A stretch of 64,000 nucleotides of DNA from Salticus scenicus (GCA_963930645.1 OZ005656.1:191284979-191348978); one strand, 5' to 3'. Positions 1-10,795 are shown, numbered from the stretch's first letter. Numbers and translations: made by a program. Notes: a model not told the origin generated them from the letters alone.

Positions 1-1179
1 GCAATCATTATATGATAATGCTACATACATCATTACATCAAATTATATAATAATTACACAACATGTGCAAAAACTACCAGTATTACATCTGTTTCTTCTT
101 TGACTTGGGCGGTTCAATAACACTGAATATTGAACATCGCTTTAGTATTGAATATTTCGTCTGAAGTGTCATCATTAATATAAAAATTTACACAATGTTG
201 TAAAAGCCAATGTAATGTAAACACCAAAAATACATTATAAACAAACTGCAGTTTCGATATTTTAAGCTACCATCATCAATGCAGAATGACAAGGCGAATT
301 ATTGCTCTTATATATGAATAAGGAAGTGAACTTAGTCAGAGTACTATCCAATAGGAATTTAAGAAACAGGAGGTGTTAGCAAGTAGGAAATTGGAATGTA
401 TAGAAAGCAAGGTAAATAGGTGATAATCAAGAATATGTGGATTTTATTTAATATTACAAACAATTAGAGAGAGGGAGTTCAGCAAAATTATTTCAGAACA
501 AAACAATTCGTATAAGATATTTATTGTAACCTGTTATAACAAATATGTATCTTTGGTGCGTTTAGAAATTTGATGTTAATACTTTGCATCATAGAATGGT
601 TGAATTGAACTATTATCAGTGTGAAAGCAAAGTCCTGTAATACAAATGAGCTTACTAAATTACTTGTCATTTTTTAAAAGATTTATTTTTTATTTTTTCA
701 TAGATGAAAAGTTGTTTCGAATAATGTGAAATTTAGAAAGTTGATAATTCATCAAACGGAAAAGGAATCTTGAAAAAGAAAAAAAAAAAAAGAGAACAAC
801 AGGAAGTTTATCTCTAAATTAAAATATATATATATATATATGCGTGAATGTATTTTATTTCCGTTTTTTTTTTTTTTTTTTTTTTTTGTTTGTTTGTTTT
901 TTTTTTTTTTTTTTTTTTGTTATGTTTTTAAAAGATTTACATATATCTATAAAAAAAAAAATTAGAGAGGAAAAATATCAGCTTCATAAAAGCAAGATAT
1001 CATCATTATTTTATCCACTTTACATGACCAATTTCTCTTACTAAAAAATTCTGCATCATATATACATATATATATATTAAAAAAAAGGAAAAAAAGAATA
1101 AATTATAACTGTCAGAAAATGAATAAATTAAGATAAGAAATGCATAGCTTATTTCTAGTAAAATTTCATCATTGCTCAT
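1..1179. other. AT-rich non-coding stretch with simple repeats
   Basis: No gene is recognisable. The stretch contains a short (TA)n run near 826-842, long poly(T) tracts at about 864-918 and poly(A) runs. The 66-residue reading frame over the poly(T) tract is mostly Phe from TTT and is not coding. Confidence 0.7.
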
Positions 1180-1180
1180 T

Positions 1181-1372
1181 TTATCAGCACTTTCCGCTTT
1201 ACGTGATCACTTTCATTTCGCATCGAGATAATTCTTACATAAGATATTTATCGGATGTAGTCTTTATTAAACGTGAGCATCATTTGATACTCATCATGTG
1301 AACAAACAAGCGGAACACACAAAATATGAAATTGTGTTAAGATTTTGAGCCATTGCTTTTGAGCAGGGCAGA
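1181..1372 (+). repeat. Dispersed repeat, copy 1 (pair with 3459-3655)
   Basis: This segment shares a colinear, diverged match with 3459-3655. Both contain TTTACGTGATCACTTTC, ATCGAGATAATTC, TATTAAACGTGA, GATACTCATCA and TGAAATTGTGTTAAGATTT in the same order. No coding potential, terminal repeat or tRNA promoter was seen, so the family is unclassified. Confidence 0.7.
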
Positions 1373-1451
1373 TTATTTCGACTTTTTGTTCTGTAAAAAT
1401 GTTTTGATTAATACAATCTCATGTTTACATTTGTATCGAGTTGTTGTCAGA

Positions 1452-1516
1452 TTAGTGGTTCGGTCAGTAGGGTGCTTCTGGATCCTCGGGTTTGAATCCC
1501 GATACAGGCATAATAT
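1452..1516 (+). repeat. Possible tRNA-derived SINE head
   Basis: The segment has a B-box-like GGGTTTGAATCCC and an upstream GTGGTTCGGTCAGTAGG that could be a degenerate A box. No complete cloverleaf can be folded and no target-site duplication is visible. The SINE assignment is inference. Confidence 0.3.
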
Positions 1517-1832
1517 TTGTGGTGTTTTAAGTTTCTATGTATACAACAAGGTATTGTACATCGACATAATATGAATGAATCCGAACAAAAGTTATTGTAG
1601 CTATGTGTCTCGAAACTGTCAAATACTAATAAATACCAATTGAGCTGTCAAATGAAAAGTCTATCTTTATACGATATAAGAGAAAAAGAAAAAAAGAACA
1701 GATGTCAAAAGAATACGATATTACTGTAAAAATAGAAAATTTCCGACATAAAATTTATACTTTCTAAAATTACAGAAATTTATTTTAAAATTACGTCTTA
1801 ATCTGTCAAAAGAAATATTTTTTCTTTAACTA

Positions 1833-1980
1833 TACTGTTAAAAAAATGCAACTTTGCTGCCGGAAATTCTCTGTAAATACAGAAAAATACGTTTTGTCAA
1901 CGTAATTTTTCCGTAATTTACGACTTTTTTCTCAAATTAAAGAGAATTTCTGGCAGCAAAGTTGCATTTTTTTAACAGTG
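1833..1980. mobile_element. MITE of the CACTGTTAAAAA family
   Basis: A 148-bp palindromic element flanked by TA on both sides. The termini match as inverted repeats for about 40 bp (start TACTGTTAAAAAAATGCAAC, end ...TTTTTTAACAGTG), with inner arms around GAGAATTTC. TA duplication plus palindromic ends suits a Tc1/mariner-mobilised MITE. Related ends occur near 2368, 18371, 18724, 26533, 60873 and 63904. Confidence 0.75.
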
Positions 1981-3207
1981 TACATAAAATTTGTAACCAT
2001 CGATACAGATTTCATCCAGTGATTACATATTTTTTTCTGTTTTGCATATGGAAAACTGGTATCAAAGCAAAATTGAGAAGTGCTAAGCAGCAGGATAACT
2101 TGTACTTTTCTTGCTAAGAGGTAATGCCGTCGCCTACATTGTGAAAGGCTCTGGTTCGCTGGAAGACCAGGATAATTTTGTTTAATGCGAGAATTTTTAT
2201 GATGTGATTACGAGGAAAAAAAAAAATATATATATATATATATAATTCTCTGTATTGTTCAGTTAAAGAAAATTATTGCCAACGTATTTTTTGCATAGCA
2301 TACAGATATTTTCTGGCAAATTTGCTACCAGGAATTTTTTGTAATATAAGCGGTTTTTTTTTTACAGTGTAAGGTAGATTTATAGGACAAGCAGTTGTTT
2401 TTAATAGTAATTTGTTTCATAATCATTATGTTAATTTTCACTCTCCAAAAATTCTAAGACACTTTGAAAAGTGTGTACTGTTTCTGAACGCATTAAAAAA
2501 TTCAGCAGTTTTTATGATAGTTGGTAGCACCTACACACACACCAAAATGTTTTGTTTGGATACTTATTTATTTATTTTTTATTTATTTTACTCATTTTGA
2601 AGACTGATTTTGTCATTTTAACAATGATTTTGTTCAGTTAACCGTGCCAACTCACTACGATTGACCAAAATAATAGTGTTCAAAAAAGAATCACTGTCAA
2701 TTGGATACTTCGATAAGCTACTTCATAAATCTGTCTGTAAACAGCCAATGAGAGAGCAGTGTGCTAGATAAACAAAATTTTCATTTAGATAAGTTTGTTG
2801 ATTTAAATATATATTTGCTCAATAAAACATCTTTTATAAAAATAAAAATAAAAATAAACGTTTGGTTAAAGCAACAAAATAATTTATTTCTCATAAACAA
2901 AAGAATTTTTGAGGTCATATCAATAAAAATGTTTGGTTGGTTTAAAAAAATAGAAAATAAATAAAATAAAATAAATAAATAAATGTTGTTTGAACAAAAC
3001 AGTTTTTGTATGTATAACAAAATATTTAAAAACTGAAAGCTAAAGTGAAATAATTTACGATTTATCTATCAGTAAAGTATCTCTTTAATTAATTTTATAA
3101 ACGGGGAAAATTAAAGGTGGAATATCAGGATTTTTTTATCTTTTAAATGTATATATATACTCTTACTTAAAAGTTTAGCAATATTTACAAATGAACGTTT
3201 ATTTATT

Positions 3208-3263
<56 letters not shown>

Positions 3264-3458
3264 TATCATTTTATTTAATAATTGCTGACATGTTAAAACG
3301 CTCTCACACTTTGTAGATGTAAAAAACAGGATCGTCTTTATGTTTGTTAGTGAAGATGACAATAATTAAAGGATCCACAACAATTTGAGTAAAAATTATA
3401 GTATCAGCTATCACCTTGTATGATTAGGAGGTTAAATTAAGACTTCATCATCTTTCAT
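1981..3458. other. Non-coding stretch with a decayed MITE and microsatellites
   Basis: No gene was seen. It contains (TA)n near 2226-2244, a decayed relative of the CACTGT-type MITE at about 2246-2368 ending TTTACAGTGTA, and a TTA trinucleotide tract at about 3209-3263. The overlapping small frames at 2761-3020 lie on opposite strands of AT-rich sequence and look random. Confidence 0.6.
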
Positions 3459-3655
3459 TATACAAACTTTTTCTACTTTACGTGATCACTTTCCTTTCAT
3501 ATCGAGATAATTCCTTGCACATGATATTCGTCGTGCCCTCTAGGTATTAAACGTGAACAACTTTGGATACTCATCACGTAACAAACAAATGGCACAGACA
3601 AAACATGAAATTGTGTTAAGATTTGGAGCTATTGGGCTTTTGTCACAGGCAGAAT
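3459..3655 (+). repeat. Dispersed repeat, copy 2 (pair with 1181-1372)
   Basis: A colinear diverged copy of the segment at 1181-1372, in the same orientation about 2.3 kb away. The flanks differ, so this looks like two insertions or an old segmental duplication rather than a tandem repeat. Confidence 0.7.
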
Positions 3656-4153
3656 GAAAACGAAATTATATATTTCTCTTGCGTGTCAGAAAATATTCTC
3701 GTAAAAACAATTTCACTGAATACACAAAGAAATTGAACGTGTGTTCGGTGCAGGTGAAGTAGTTCTGCATTGCTCTAATTTTGCTTAGCCTACAGTCAAG
3801 ACGTTTCATAAATGTATTCATATCATTAAAGATCGTAATCCCATTCCGGTAATTTAATCGTAAAACAGCATGGATTTTTAAGAATTCTTACTAAGTTATA
3901 ATTTGCTTAGTAAGCAGATCATAACTATTAATGGTCTGTTCAAGTTTATCAAACGCGCACAAAAAGTTAAGAATCCTCATTGTATATTGCAAAAAACATT
4001 AGCCAAATCTTTTAATATAGTGTAAGTCTCTAGTTTTTATCTATCTTTATATATAAAACTGAAAGTTTGTCGTTGTATCACTCCAGATTTTAAGTTCGTT
4101 ATACGAAAACACACCATTCAACTGATCACTACGAAAATTTATACTTATTGATA

Positions 4154-4490
4154 TCTAACCCAGTCTCTAGCGGTAGTCCAGTTGGTAGAGCACCAAGCTC
4201 GTAATTAGAAGATTGCGGGTTCGATACTCGAGCCGATCAAAGAACGTCGTGTACACTAATGGTGGCTGGTGTGCCCGTTAAATCCGTCATGGCCGCAGTG
4301 TCCTCCATGTTCCCATCCAAATTATACCTCTTGGGGGTCACCGAAGCGGGGGAGTCATCCCCTCTATGAAAGATCAAAATTGCGATGGCATGTCTCCGGA
4401 CCATCCTTAGTGTGCGTTCCAGACCGTCGCCAATTACCCATTGCGCAGTACTAGGTGACGTTAAACCAAACAGAACAACCTAATTAAATA
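4154..4490 (+). mobile_element. tRNA-derived SINE, family 1, near full length
   Basis: The 5' part resembles a tRNA: A box TAGTCCAGTTGGTAGAGC and B box GGGTTCGATACTC. The body follows with the family marks GGTCACCGAAGCGG, GATCAAAATTGCGATGGCATG, CCAGACCGTCGCCAATTACCC and GTGACGTTAAACC. Partial copies of the same body lie at 8790-8870, 34545-34700, 35035-35165, 39698-39850, 52795-53035 (minus), 54020-54245 and perhaps 55030-55095, so this is the most frequent SINE here. The 61-residue frame over it is incidental. Confidence 0.85.
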
Positions 4491-4835
4491 TATTTATTTT
4501 TAAGTCGAAAAGAAGAGATGAACGCGTAAACTTTTTTGACAATAGATTAATATGCTTTAAAGTTATTTCTAAAACTAATACAAGGTTATTATTTTCATAT
4601 TATAATTAATTTTTAAAAAGCTAATAAAAAAAACTCCAAAATGGGGCTTCTAGGTGCATTAGGATACCTCAGGTATCATCTTCGTTTCGAATAGCGTGAC
4701 TGTTCGAGCAATCTTTTTTTTGCTACGCTGTCCATGGATACACACACAGACTTTGCCTTATATATATATAAAGATTATAATAATAATAATAGCAGGCTTT
4801 GCTCTTCATTATATATATATATACATATATATATA

Positions 4836-5560
4836 TCTATATATATAAAAATGAATTGCTGTTTGTTAGTCTCACTAAAACTCGAGAACGGCTGAACGGA
4901 TTTATCTTATCTTAGTCTTGAAATGTTCGTGGAGGTCTAGGGAATGTTTAAAAGGCGAGAAAAAATTTAATAATTTCCGGGAAAACCCTAAAAACAGCCC
5001 TTTTCTATTTCCCATACAAACGTTTTCTAGAGTTATGTCCGTGAATTTATTTGACTGAGTTTCACGCCAAAACTGCTCGACGGATTTCGATGAAATTTGT
5101 AATGGAGATAGCTTATACCCTAACTTAAAAAGTTGGCTACCTTTTATTCCAAAAAAAAATTTGTTTTTGCGATTTTTATGCATAAAATAGCAATTTTGTA
5201 AGCTAATAATAGCAAAAAATTAGCCATTTAAATTTATCCATAATTTAATTGTTGCCAAAAAAAAAAAAAAAAAAAAAAAACGAATTTATTTTTTTCAACA
5301 GGAAAATAAATACATTTATCTAAAAGTAAACGATAAAAAATTATAAAAAAAAAATTATGCATCTCACAAAAATTGTCGTCATTTTTAATTAAAAATTTCT
5401 TTTACACATTGATAAATTGCTAATACGCAAGCGAAGTGATGACGTCACTGGCCGTTTGTGGGTTCAAGAAAAATATGTCCTATGTTAAACGCCCATTGGA
5501 TTTTTTGTAAAAAATTATTAAAAATCGAGGAAAATTATTTCCCGATTTTAATCCCCATAT
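4836..5560 (+). mobile_element. Probable Helitron-like 5' end and body (3' end not found)
   Basis: It begins TCTATATATATAAAAATG after an A, followed by TGCTGTTTGTTAGTCTC and two modules with a CGGCTGAACGGATT or CTCGACGGATTTCG core. TC-start elements with such modules are common among arthropod Helitrons. I could not find a matching 3' CTAG end, so the right boundary is arbitrary. The opposite-strand 93-residue frame has no recognisable domain. Confidence 0.45.
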
Positions 5561-5576
5561 TTAGGTATAGATATGT

Positions 5577-6175
5577 ATTAGTTATCATGTCCATGCGTTA
5601 GATTAAGTTATTTTTGTTGTAAAATTGACAAAATTTGCATTTTTAATATCAAAACTCTAGGGAAAAAAAATGGCAAACTTCTATATTCGATTGAAAACAC
5701 AAACATTTCATTTCAAAGGATGATATTTACACAATAAATATCCAACTAATACACTAATTAAAAGGAAAATGATAAATATTCTATCATAATTTGAAGTCAA
5801 ATTTCTTTCCAAATGTCTAAATAAAGTATCTGATATAAGATACGATATTGCAGCGGAATAGATTTGATATCGGTCATCCTTAGAAGAAAAAAAATATATA
5901 TATCGACAAATTATTTGGCGAACATAATTTAATTCCTTTCAAAAATCATGGTTATTTTAACAACTTATATTAAGAGAGTAATGAATAATATGAAACAATA
6001 TTTCGTACAATGCATATTACGAAAATATACATCTGGCATACATATTTTCGTATTACGTTTTTGATCACCAAATACAATAAGCGCCAAGAACGACAGAGTT
6101 TTGAAATTTAAAATTAAAATTTTGTCAATTTGATAGCAAAATAACTCAATCTAACACATGAACACGATAACTATA
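5577..6175. mobile_element. Non-autonomous terminal-inverted-repeat element
   Basis: The left terminus (about 5577-5660) and right terminus (about 6094-6175) are inverted copies of about 80 bp. Left reads TTAGTTATCATGTCCATGCG, then TTAGATTAAGTTATTTT. Right, reverse-complemented, reads TAGTTATCGTGTTCATGTG, then TTAGATTGAGTTATTTT. There is no coding capacity. It abuts the Helitron that starts at 6177. The superfamily is unclear because no target duplication is obvious. Confidence 0.65.
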
Positions 6176-6176
6176 A

Positions 6177-7710
6177 TCTATACTAATATTATAAATGCGA
6201 AAGTTTGGATGGATGTTTGTTACTCAATCACACCACAACGGCTAAACGGATCTGGATGAAATTTTGTATAGAGATAGGTAATAAGGCATAAGGCTGGAAT
6301 AAGACATAGGCTACTATTTATACCGGAAAAAATGTAAATTTTTAATTAATCTTCTGTATAATATAAATATTTCTTCTATAATAAAATTTTAAAATAATTT
6401 ATTTTAATTTTTAATTGTTGCCAAAAAATATTTCACGCGAATAATAATAAAAAAAATAATACATATTAAATTTGCTTAGGCACATGACAACATAACGTCA
6501 TTATCAAAATTAAATAATAAGAAAATGAAAGCTAATTCAGATCTGTATTAAAGAGCTTTATTAGTTGATAATCCTGGGTATATTTTTAATTTTAATACTG
6601 AAGTAGACAGGACATTTTTCGCCAAGGACTCTATTTTTGTGACAACAACCTTAAGCCAAGTAGTCCATAAAAAATATAAACAAATCTGTACATATAAAAG
6701 AGTAAACTCAATGATTCACTGACTCAACACTGCCATGACGATTCTGTGGGAAAGAGGGTCACAAATTTTAGTGACCAGGTTGGATTTCGGAGCCTGACCC
6801 CCAACTAAGACGGAATTTTGCAAAATACCCCCCACACACACACCGTCTCCTTGGGGGGCAGAAGGCTTAACTCGGCTCCAAATTACTTAACGGTGAAGAA
6901 ATTGCAGATGGAAAGACCAGACTTCAGTACAAAAAAATTATTTTCTGCGATTTTGGAATTTTGGATTTTTAAGGGGGGAGGGAAGGGAAAAGATTTTGGA
7001 AGAAGGGTACTCAACACACGAGGAAATCGAACTGAACACACACTACAAAGGGATTTTATGAAATTCCACCCTACCGCCCTTTGGAGAATGGGGGGCAAAA
7101 ACATGTATTCATGCGTAACGCTGCACTAAATTATCTAAGGTTGGACATTTTTTATGTAAGGGACGATTATATGTATCTAACTCATAGTATGAAGAGATTT
7201 TGCGAAATTCACTCCTCCTTCCCTCCTTTAAGAACGGGAGGAGAGATTAAAAAAAAAAAAGTTTTAAAGCATAGCTCAGCTTTAAATAATTTCATGATCT
7301 CAATTTTTTTTTATGTGTCGGTCAGGTATGTGTATGCAACATGAAATATAAAGTAATTTTGGAAATTTACCCCCGCCCCTCCTTCCTCTTGGGGCGGGCG
7401 GGGCAAAAACCACATTTTGAAGCTTAAATCCGTCCAAATTACCTAAGAATGGCGAATTTTGGTGTGTGAATGTTAATTAAGTGTGCGAAATATGCACTTT
7501 GATGAGATTTTGTAAAACTTTCAACTGTAACCGCGAGGGAGGGGGAGTAAAAAGCAGGTAAGGGACTGCCGAAGGCATTGGGCAACTTAAAATTAGATTT
7601 TGACGGATTTCAATGTTTTTTTGTTTAAGATATTTTATTATTATCAATGATATGCTGTTTTGGGGATTCATTTCAATATAATGACCAGCGAAGCGGGCAA
7701 AGCCTGCTAG
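6177..7710 (+). mobile_element. Non-autonomous Helitron
   Basis: It starts with TCTATACTAATATTATAAA directly after an A and ends with GCCTGCTAG directly before a T. The terminal CTAG is preceded by a GC-rich hairpin (GCGGGC AAA GCCTGC). TC...CTAG termini, a subterminal hairpin and insertion between A and T are Helitron hallmarks, seen here directly. No Rep/helicase gene is present. The interior (about 6840-7560) holds diverged repeats with G-rich clusters and an AAATTA-C-TAA core, giving several spurious small frames. Confidence 0.8.
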
Positions 7711-8065
7711 TATATATATATTTTTTTTCCCGCTTCATATCACGAAGTGTGAGGCATTTGCGATAGTCATTTAAATTCATCGCCAAAATGGCAAAAAATA
7801 TTGGAAATCGCCAAGAAGATCCTATACTAATGTCCAGCAGAAAATAGTCGCTAATCACAATATATTTATGTAAACATCTCAGTCATTCAATTAAAAATAT
7901 CATTTGAATATAGTGATCAGCGAGGCGGGAAAAGCCTGATTATACAGGGTAAGTCAAAATGAATATAGCGATTACAAACGTATATAACTATTTAATGGAA
8001 AATAATTTATCGATAAGATTAACACAGAATGTAAATGGAACTTCAAAATTTTGTATACATACGTC

Positions 8066-8186
8066 ATAGATGATCTATGTGACTTCCCTTGGTCACACGG
8101 ATAACATTTAGACGGTTGTCCATTTCACGCCATACATTCTGAAGCATGTCTGCAGTCACCGATGCAAGCGCATTACAAATGTGTAC
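8066..8186 (-). pseudogene. Mariner-type transposase C-terminus (minus copy)
   Basis: Read on the minus strand, this arm encodes QNVWREMDNRLNVIRVTKG followed by SHIDHL and a stop. It is the same terminal transposase segment as the plus copy but with several amino-acid differences. The two arms therefore accumulated substitutions independently, or came from two different element copies. Confidence 0.65.
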
Positions 8187-8187
8187 T

Positions 8188-8397
8188 TTGAGACCCTGCG
8201 ATTTTTATCTATGGGTTTTTGTGAAAGACATGGTGTATGTGCTTCCCATGCCCAAAACAATTAAAGAATTCAAAGTACGCATTTGTAATGCGCTTGCGTC
8301 GGTGACTGAACAAATCATCCAGAATGTATGGCTTGAAATGTACTACCGCCTAGATGTTGTCCGTGTGACCAAGGGAAGTCACATAGAACATCTATGA
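8188..8397 (+). pseudogene. Mariner-type transposase C-terminus (plus copy)
   Basis: The reading frame from about 8188 contains RPCDFYLWVFVKDMVYV, then a VTEQIIQNVWLEM segment, and ends VRVTKGSHIEHL before the stop. The order (P-D-FxLWG-like motif, V-VP-LP, VW-EM-YRLD, VTKG-HIE-L) is that of the C-terminal end of arthropod Tc1/mariner-superfamily transposases. The N-terminal DNA-binding region and first two catalytic acidic residues are missing, so it is a fragment. An upstream ATG at 8146 is incidental. Confidence 0.75.
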
Positions 8398-8789
8398 AGT
8401 ATGTATACAAAATTTTGAAGTTCCATTTACATTCAGTGTTAATCTTATTGATAATTTTTTTTTCATTAAATAGTTATAGCCGTTTGTAATCGCTATATTC
8501 ATTTTGACTTACCCTGTATAATCAGGCTTTTCCTGCCTCGCTGGTCACTATATTCAAATGATATTTTTAATTGAATGACTGAGATATTTAAATAAATATA
8601 TTGCGATTAGTGACTATTTTCTGCTGGACATTAGTATAGGATCTTCTTGGCGATTTCCAATATTTTTTGCCATTTTGGCGATGAATTTAAATGACTATCG
8701 CAAATGCCTCACACTTCGCGATATGACGCGAAAAAAAAATAAAATAAAATAAAACCGCATTTTAATAATACGGCACAAATTTTAAAACA

Positions 8790-8870
8790 TTAAGCCGGAC
8801 CACTCTTAGTCGTGAATGTTGCCAATCGCCCACAGTTTAGTACTAGTTCGACACACTTAATCACACACTT
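8790..8870 (+). mobile_element. SINE family 1, 3' fragment
   Basis: It contains CCGGACCACTCTTAGTCG, TTGCCAATCGCCCACAG and CTAGTTCGACA, matching the 3' body of the SINE at 4154-4490 with substitutions. The tRNA-like head is missing. Confidence 0.6.
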
Positions 8871-9095
8871 AATATATAAAAGAAAAATATTAGAAAATAA
8901 CGCAACCGTGATATTTCAATTTATATAATTAGAATATGTGGCATACAAAATTTTTTGACGGCTATGCGTCATTTTAATATCGCTTAAAACTGTAAACATT
9001 ACACTTAAAAAGAAATGTTCGATATTTTACTTTATATAGTTATGATTATATAGTTATGATTATAAATAACAGAATAAAATCAAGAAAATGCTTAC

Positions 9096-9193
9096 CCTAG
9101 TTTTTCCTTGATGACCAAATCTGTTGTAACTATTATCAGTCGCTCTTGGCGTTATCCTTAGTACATCAGTAGTCACTGCCCAGGCAGCAATAC
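9096..9193 (-). CDS. Internal coding exon B of a predicted membrane-protein gene
   Basis: On the minus strand a poly-T stretch ending TTTTTTTAG precedes the exon and GTAAGC follows it, good acceptor and donor sites. The 98-nt exon is open throughout when entered in phase 1. Its first two bases complete the Gly codon left by exon A (42341-42539), followed by 32 whole codons starting IAAWAVTTDVL and ending GHQGKTR. The first residues extend the hydrophobic segment at the end of exon A. The rest is polar and would lie outside the membrane in a type II topology. The exon ends in phase 0, and no convincing next exon lies between 1 and 9095, so the gene should continue beyond the window. I do not recognise the family. 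It is also more GC-rich than its surroundings. Confidence 0.65.
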
Positions 9194-9419
9194 CTAAAAA
9201 AATAATATAAAATCCTGTTATAATTATCTAAAAAATCATTTTAGAAATTATTCGTTTACCTTGTATACATTTATTTTAAATTTTGCAGTTTTTTTTTTTT
9301 TTTTTTTTTTAAGAAGACATTTTGCTAGATAAAGAGAAGATACTTAATTATTTTTCTCGAAAAATGTCCGTATTTTTAATGCATGCAAAATAATTTAAAA
9401 TATATTTATTTATTTTTAC

Positions 9420-10150
9420 TTCCGATTACAGTAGGTAACAACAGTATTGTATCCAGTCAAACAGTTCAAATTTTCACCCTGCTTTATTACTTCTATTACC
9501 CGATTATCGTAGGTAATGGGAGTACTGTATTCGGTCAAAAATTTTGATATCGTGTTTTTGCCTGATTTACGTGTTTTCAGGTGCCCTGACTCAAAAAACG
9601 CCTTTTTTCAAATGATAGTGTATATGTGTATGTATGCATGTGTGTGGGGAAATCTTTTGACTATTATATCTCCAAAACTTATTAAGGTAGAACAACAAAA
9701 CTTCAGAATAAGGAAAGTCTAGTGTACAGATGAATTTTTCAACTTTTGATAAAAATTGGTAAAGTGGAAGAGGAACACTGGGAGTTAGAAATAGGACTGT
9801 GGGTGTGGGTCCGTGTCTCAAAAACGGCTCTAGCGATTTTGTTCAACATTACTATATAAACACTCTTTTATATATAAATTTATATGCATTAGTTTGTTAA
9901 TTCAGGAATATTGACAGATGTTCTGTATAAATAAGTCGATTTGAGATCTCGCAAATACGTTTCTTTAAAAAAAGTTTCTAACGATTTTCTTCAAATTTTC
10001 TACATAAAGACCTTTTTAGATGTCCTTTAGCATGTATTTCTTAATTACTACAGGGAATTTGGCAGGCGTTTTGTTTAGATAGGTCAATTATAGATCTCGA
10101 TTTTTTTTTTTTTTTTCCACGACATATATTAGCTTTCTCTAACAGGAAAA
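9420..10150 (-). mobile_element. Hairpin-ended modular element, family H (decayed)
   Basis: Read on the minus strand, the right-hand part runs TTTGAGTCAGGGCACCTGAA, AACACGTAAATC, ATTTTTGACCGAATACAGTA, then a hairpin with arms ATTACC and GGTAAT near 9485-9515. This matches in order the 3' modules of the elements at 21380, 26984 and 37550. The distal part (9650-10150) has repeated AGATCTCG and TCTAACGATTTT-type modules. Its outer end was not found. Confidence 0.45.
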
Positions 10151-10220
10151 TTGTTACGTGTCTAACATGTTAAAAATCAGTTTTATGTGTTCTGATCGCA
10201 GCATTTACAAAAAAGAGTTT

Positions 10221-10428
10221 GCCCACAAGCGGCCGAGTGGTTCTGTCCTCAAAACGGTAGACGTGAGGTGCCGGGTTCGATCCCAGATCGTGTTCGTTGA
10301 CCTACTCCCTCGGAGTTTCCTGTGGTTTTTCTCTTCCCCTTAGAAAGATCCCCCACGGAACGCCCTCCCTCTCAGGCCTAGGACTCTATATCAGTCATTC
10401 GGCCTTAATCCCCCACAACAACAACAAC
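10221..10428 (+). mobile_element. tRNA-derived SINE, family 2, with target duplication
   Basis: The 208-bp insert is flanked by a perfect 13-bp duplication, CAAAAAAGAGTTT, at 10208-10220 and 10429-10441. Its head is tRNA-Ser/Leu-like (A box GCGGCCGAGTGGTT, B box GGGTTCGATCCCA). The body carries CTCGGAGTTTCCTGTGGTTTTTCTC and CCTAGGACTCTATATCAG in order, and the tail is (CAA)n. Head, body and tail plus the duplication show LINE-assisted retroposition. A second copy lies at 20676-20924. Confidence 0.9.
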
Positions 10429-10699
10429 CAAAAAAGAGTTTATATAATGTGGGCAGCAGTGGGTAATGTAAGTCATTTATTTGTTTCACACTAGATTCAT
10501 ATTATTATTATTATTATTATTTTAAATATACATACATTAAATACTCAAATATTACTATTTTCATAAATTGATCAAAGAATGCTTATTTTTAACACGCTTT
10601 TATTAGCTTCACCTGTATGTATGTTTGTTTGTATGTATGTTTGTATGTATTTTTATATGTTTGTAACCGCTCTGGGAGCAAACAAAAAAACTATATTTT

Positions 10700-10795
10700 A
10701 AAAAAAGACTTTCGCTGCGTGAACGGCGTGGCGTTTAGGTATAGCGCCGCGCTACGAACCTAAAGGTCTAGCGTTCGATCCCAGTCAGGGGAGAT
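10700..10795 (+). repeat. Possible tRNA-derived SINE head, third type
   Basis: The segment is GC-rich compared with its surroundings and has a possible A box (GGCGTTTAGGTATAGCGC) and a B-box-like GCGTTCGATCCCA. No body shared with the other SINE families and no target duplication is visible. Confidence 0.35.

Larger units (their letters stand above)
7945..8516. mobile_element. Deleted, folded-back mariner/Tc1-type element
   Basis: The termini are perfect inverted repeats beginning CAGGGTAAGTCAAAATGAAT, each flanked by TA, as expected for Tc1/mariner insertion. Only the C-terminal end of the transposase remains, present twice in opposite orientation. The element is therefore a head-to-head deletion derivative that could move only in trans. 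Confidence 0.75.
7727..8740. repeat. Long inverted repeat (arms about 460 bp, loop about 78 bp)
   Basis: The left arm (about 7727-8191) and right arm (about 8270-8740) pair along their whole length. Matching landmarks are GTGAGGCATTTGCGATAGTC, GGCGATTTCCAATATTTTTT, GGGTAAGTCAAAATGAATAT, AAGGGAAGTCACATAG and GCGCATTACAAATG. The arms are similar but not identical. The inner 7945-8516 section is a mariner-type element, and the outer section contains sequence like a Helitron 3' end (GCGAGGCGGGAAAAGCCTGA). Confidence 0.85.

Noticed and set aside
79..178. Short minus-strand stretch ending in SVIEPPKSKKKQM and a stop, as a possible last exon of the exon A/B gene
   Set aside because: The open segment is only about 34 residues, the possible acceptors (CACTTCAG or ATATTCAG) are weak, and nothing links it to exon B. 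It could be revisited with RNA-seq.
844..1044. 66-residue frame rich in Phe
   Set aside because: Poly(T) translation.
2105..2175. GC-richer patch with a CTTCCAG acceptor-like site on the minus strand
   Set aside because: Entered in phase 0 it reaches a stop after 14 codons, has no donor and contains GGTTCGCTGG, more like a decayed SINE B box.
4045..4800. Element bounded by ATCTTTATATATA and TATATATAAAGAT around the first SINE
   Set aside because: The inverted match is mostly TA repeat and may be chance. No target duplication or second copy could be seen.
10615..10670. TATGTATGTTTG repeats as a regulatory or satellite signal
   Set aside because: A simple tetranucleotide microsatellite of a kind common throughout AT-rich animal DNA.
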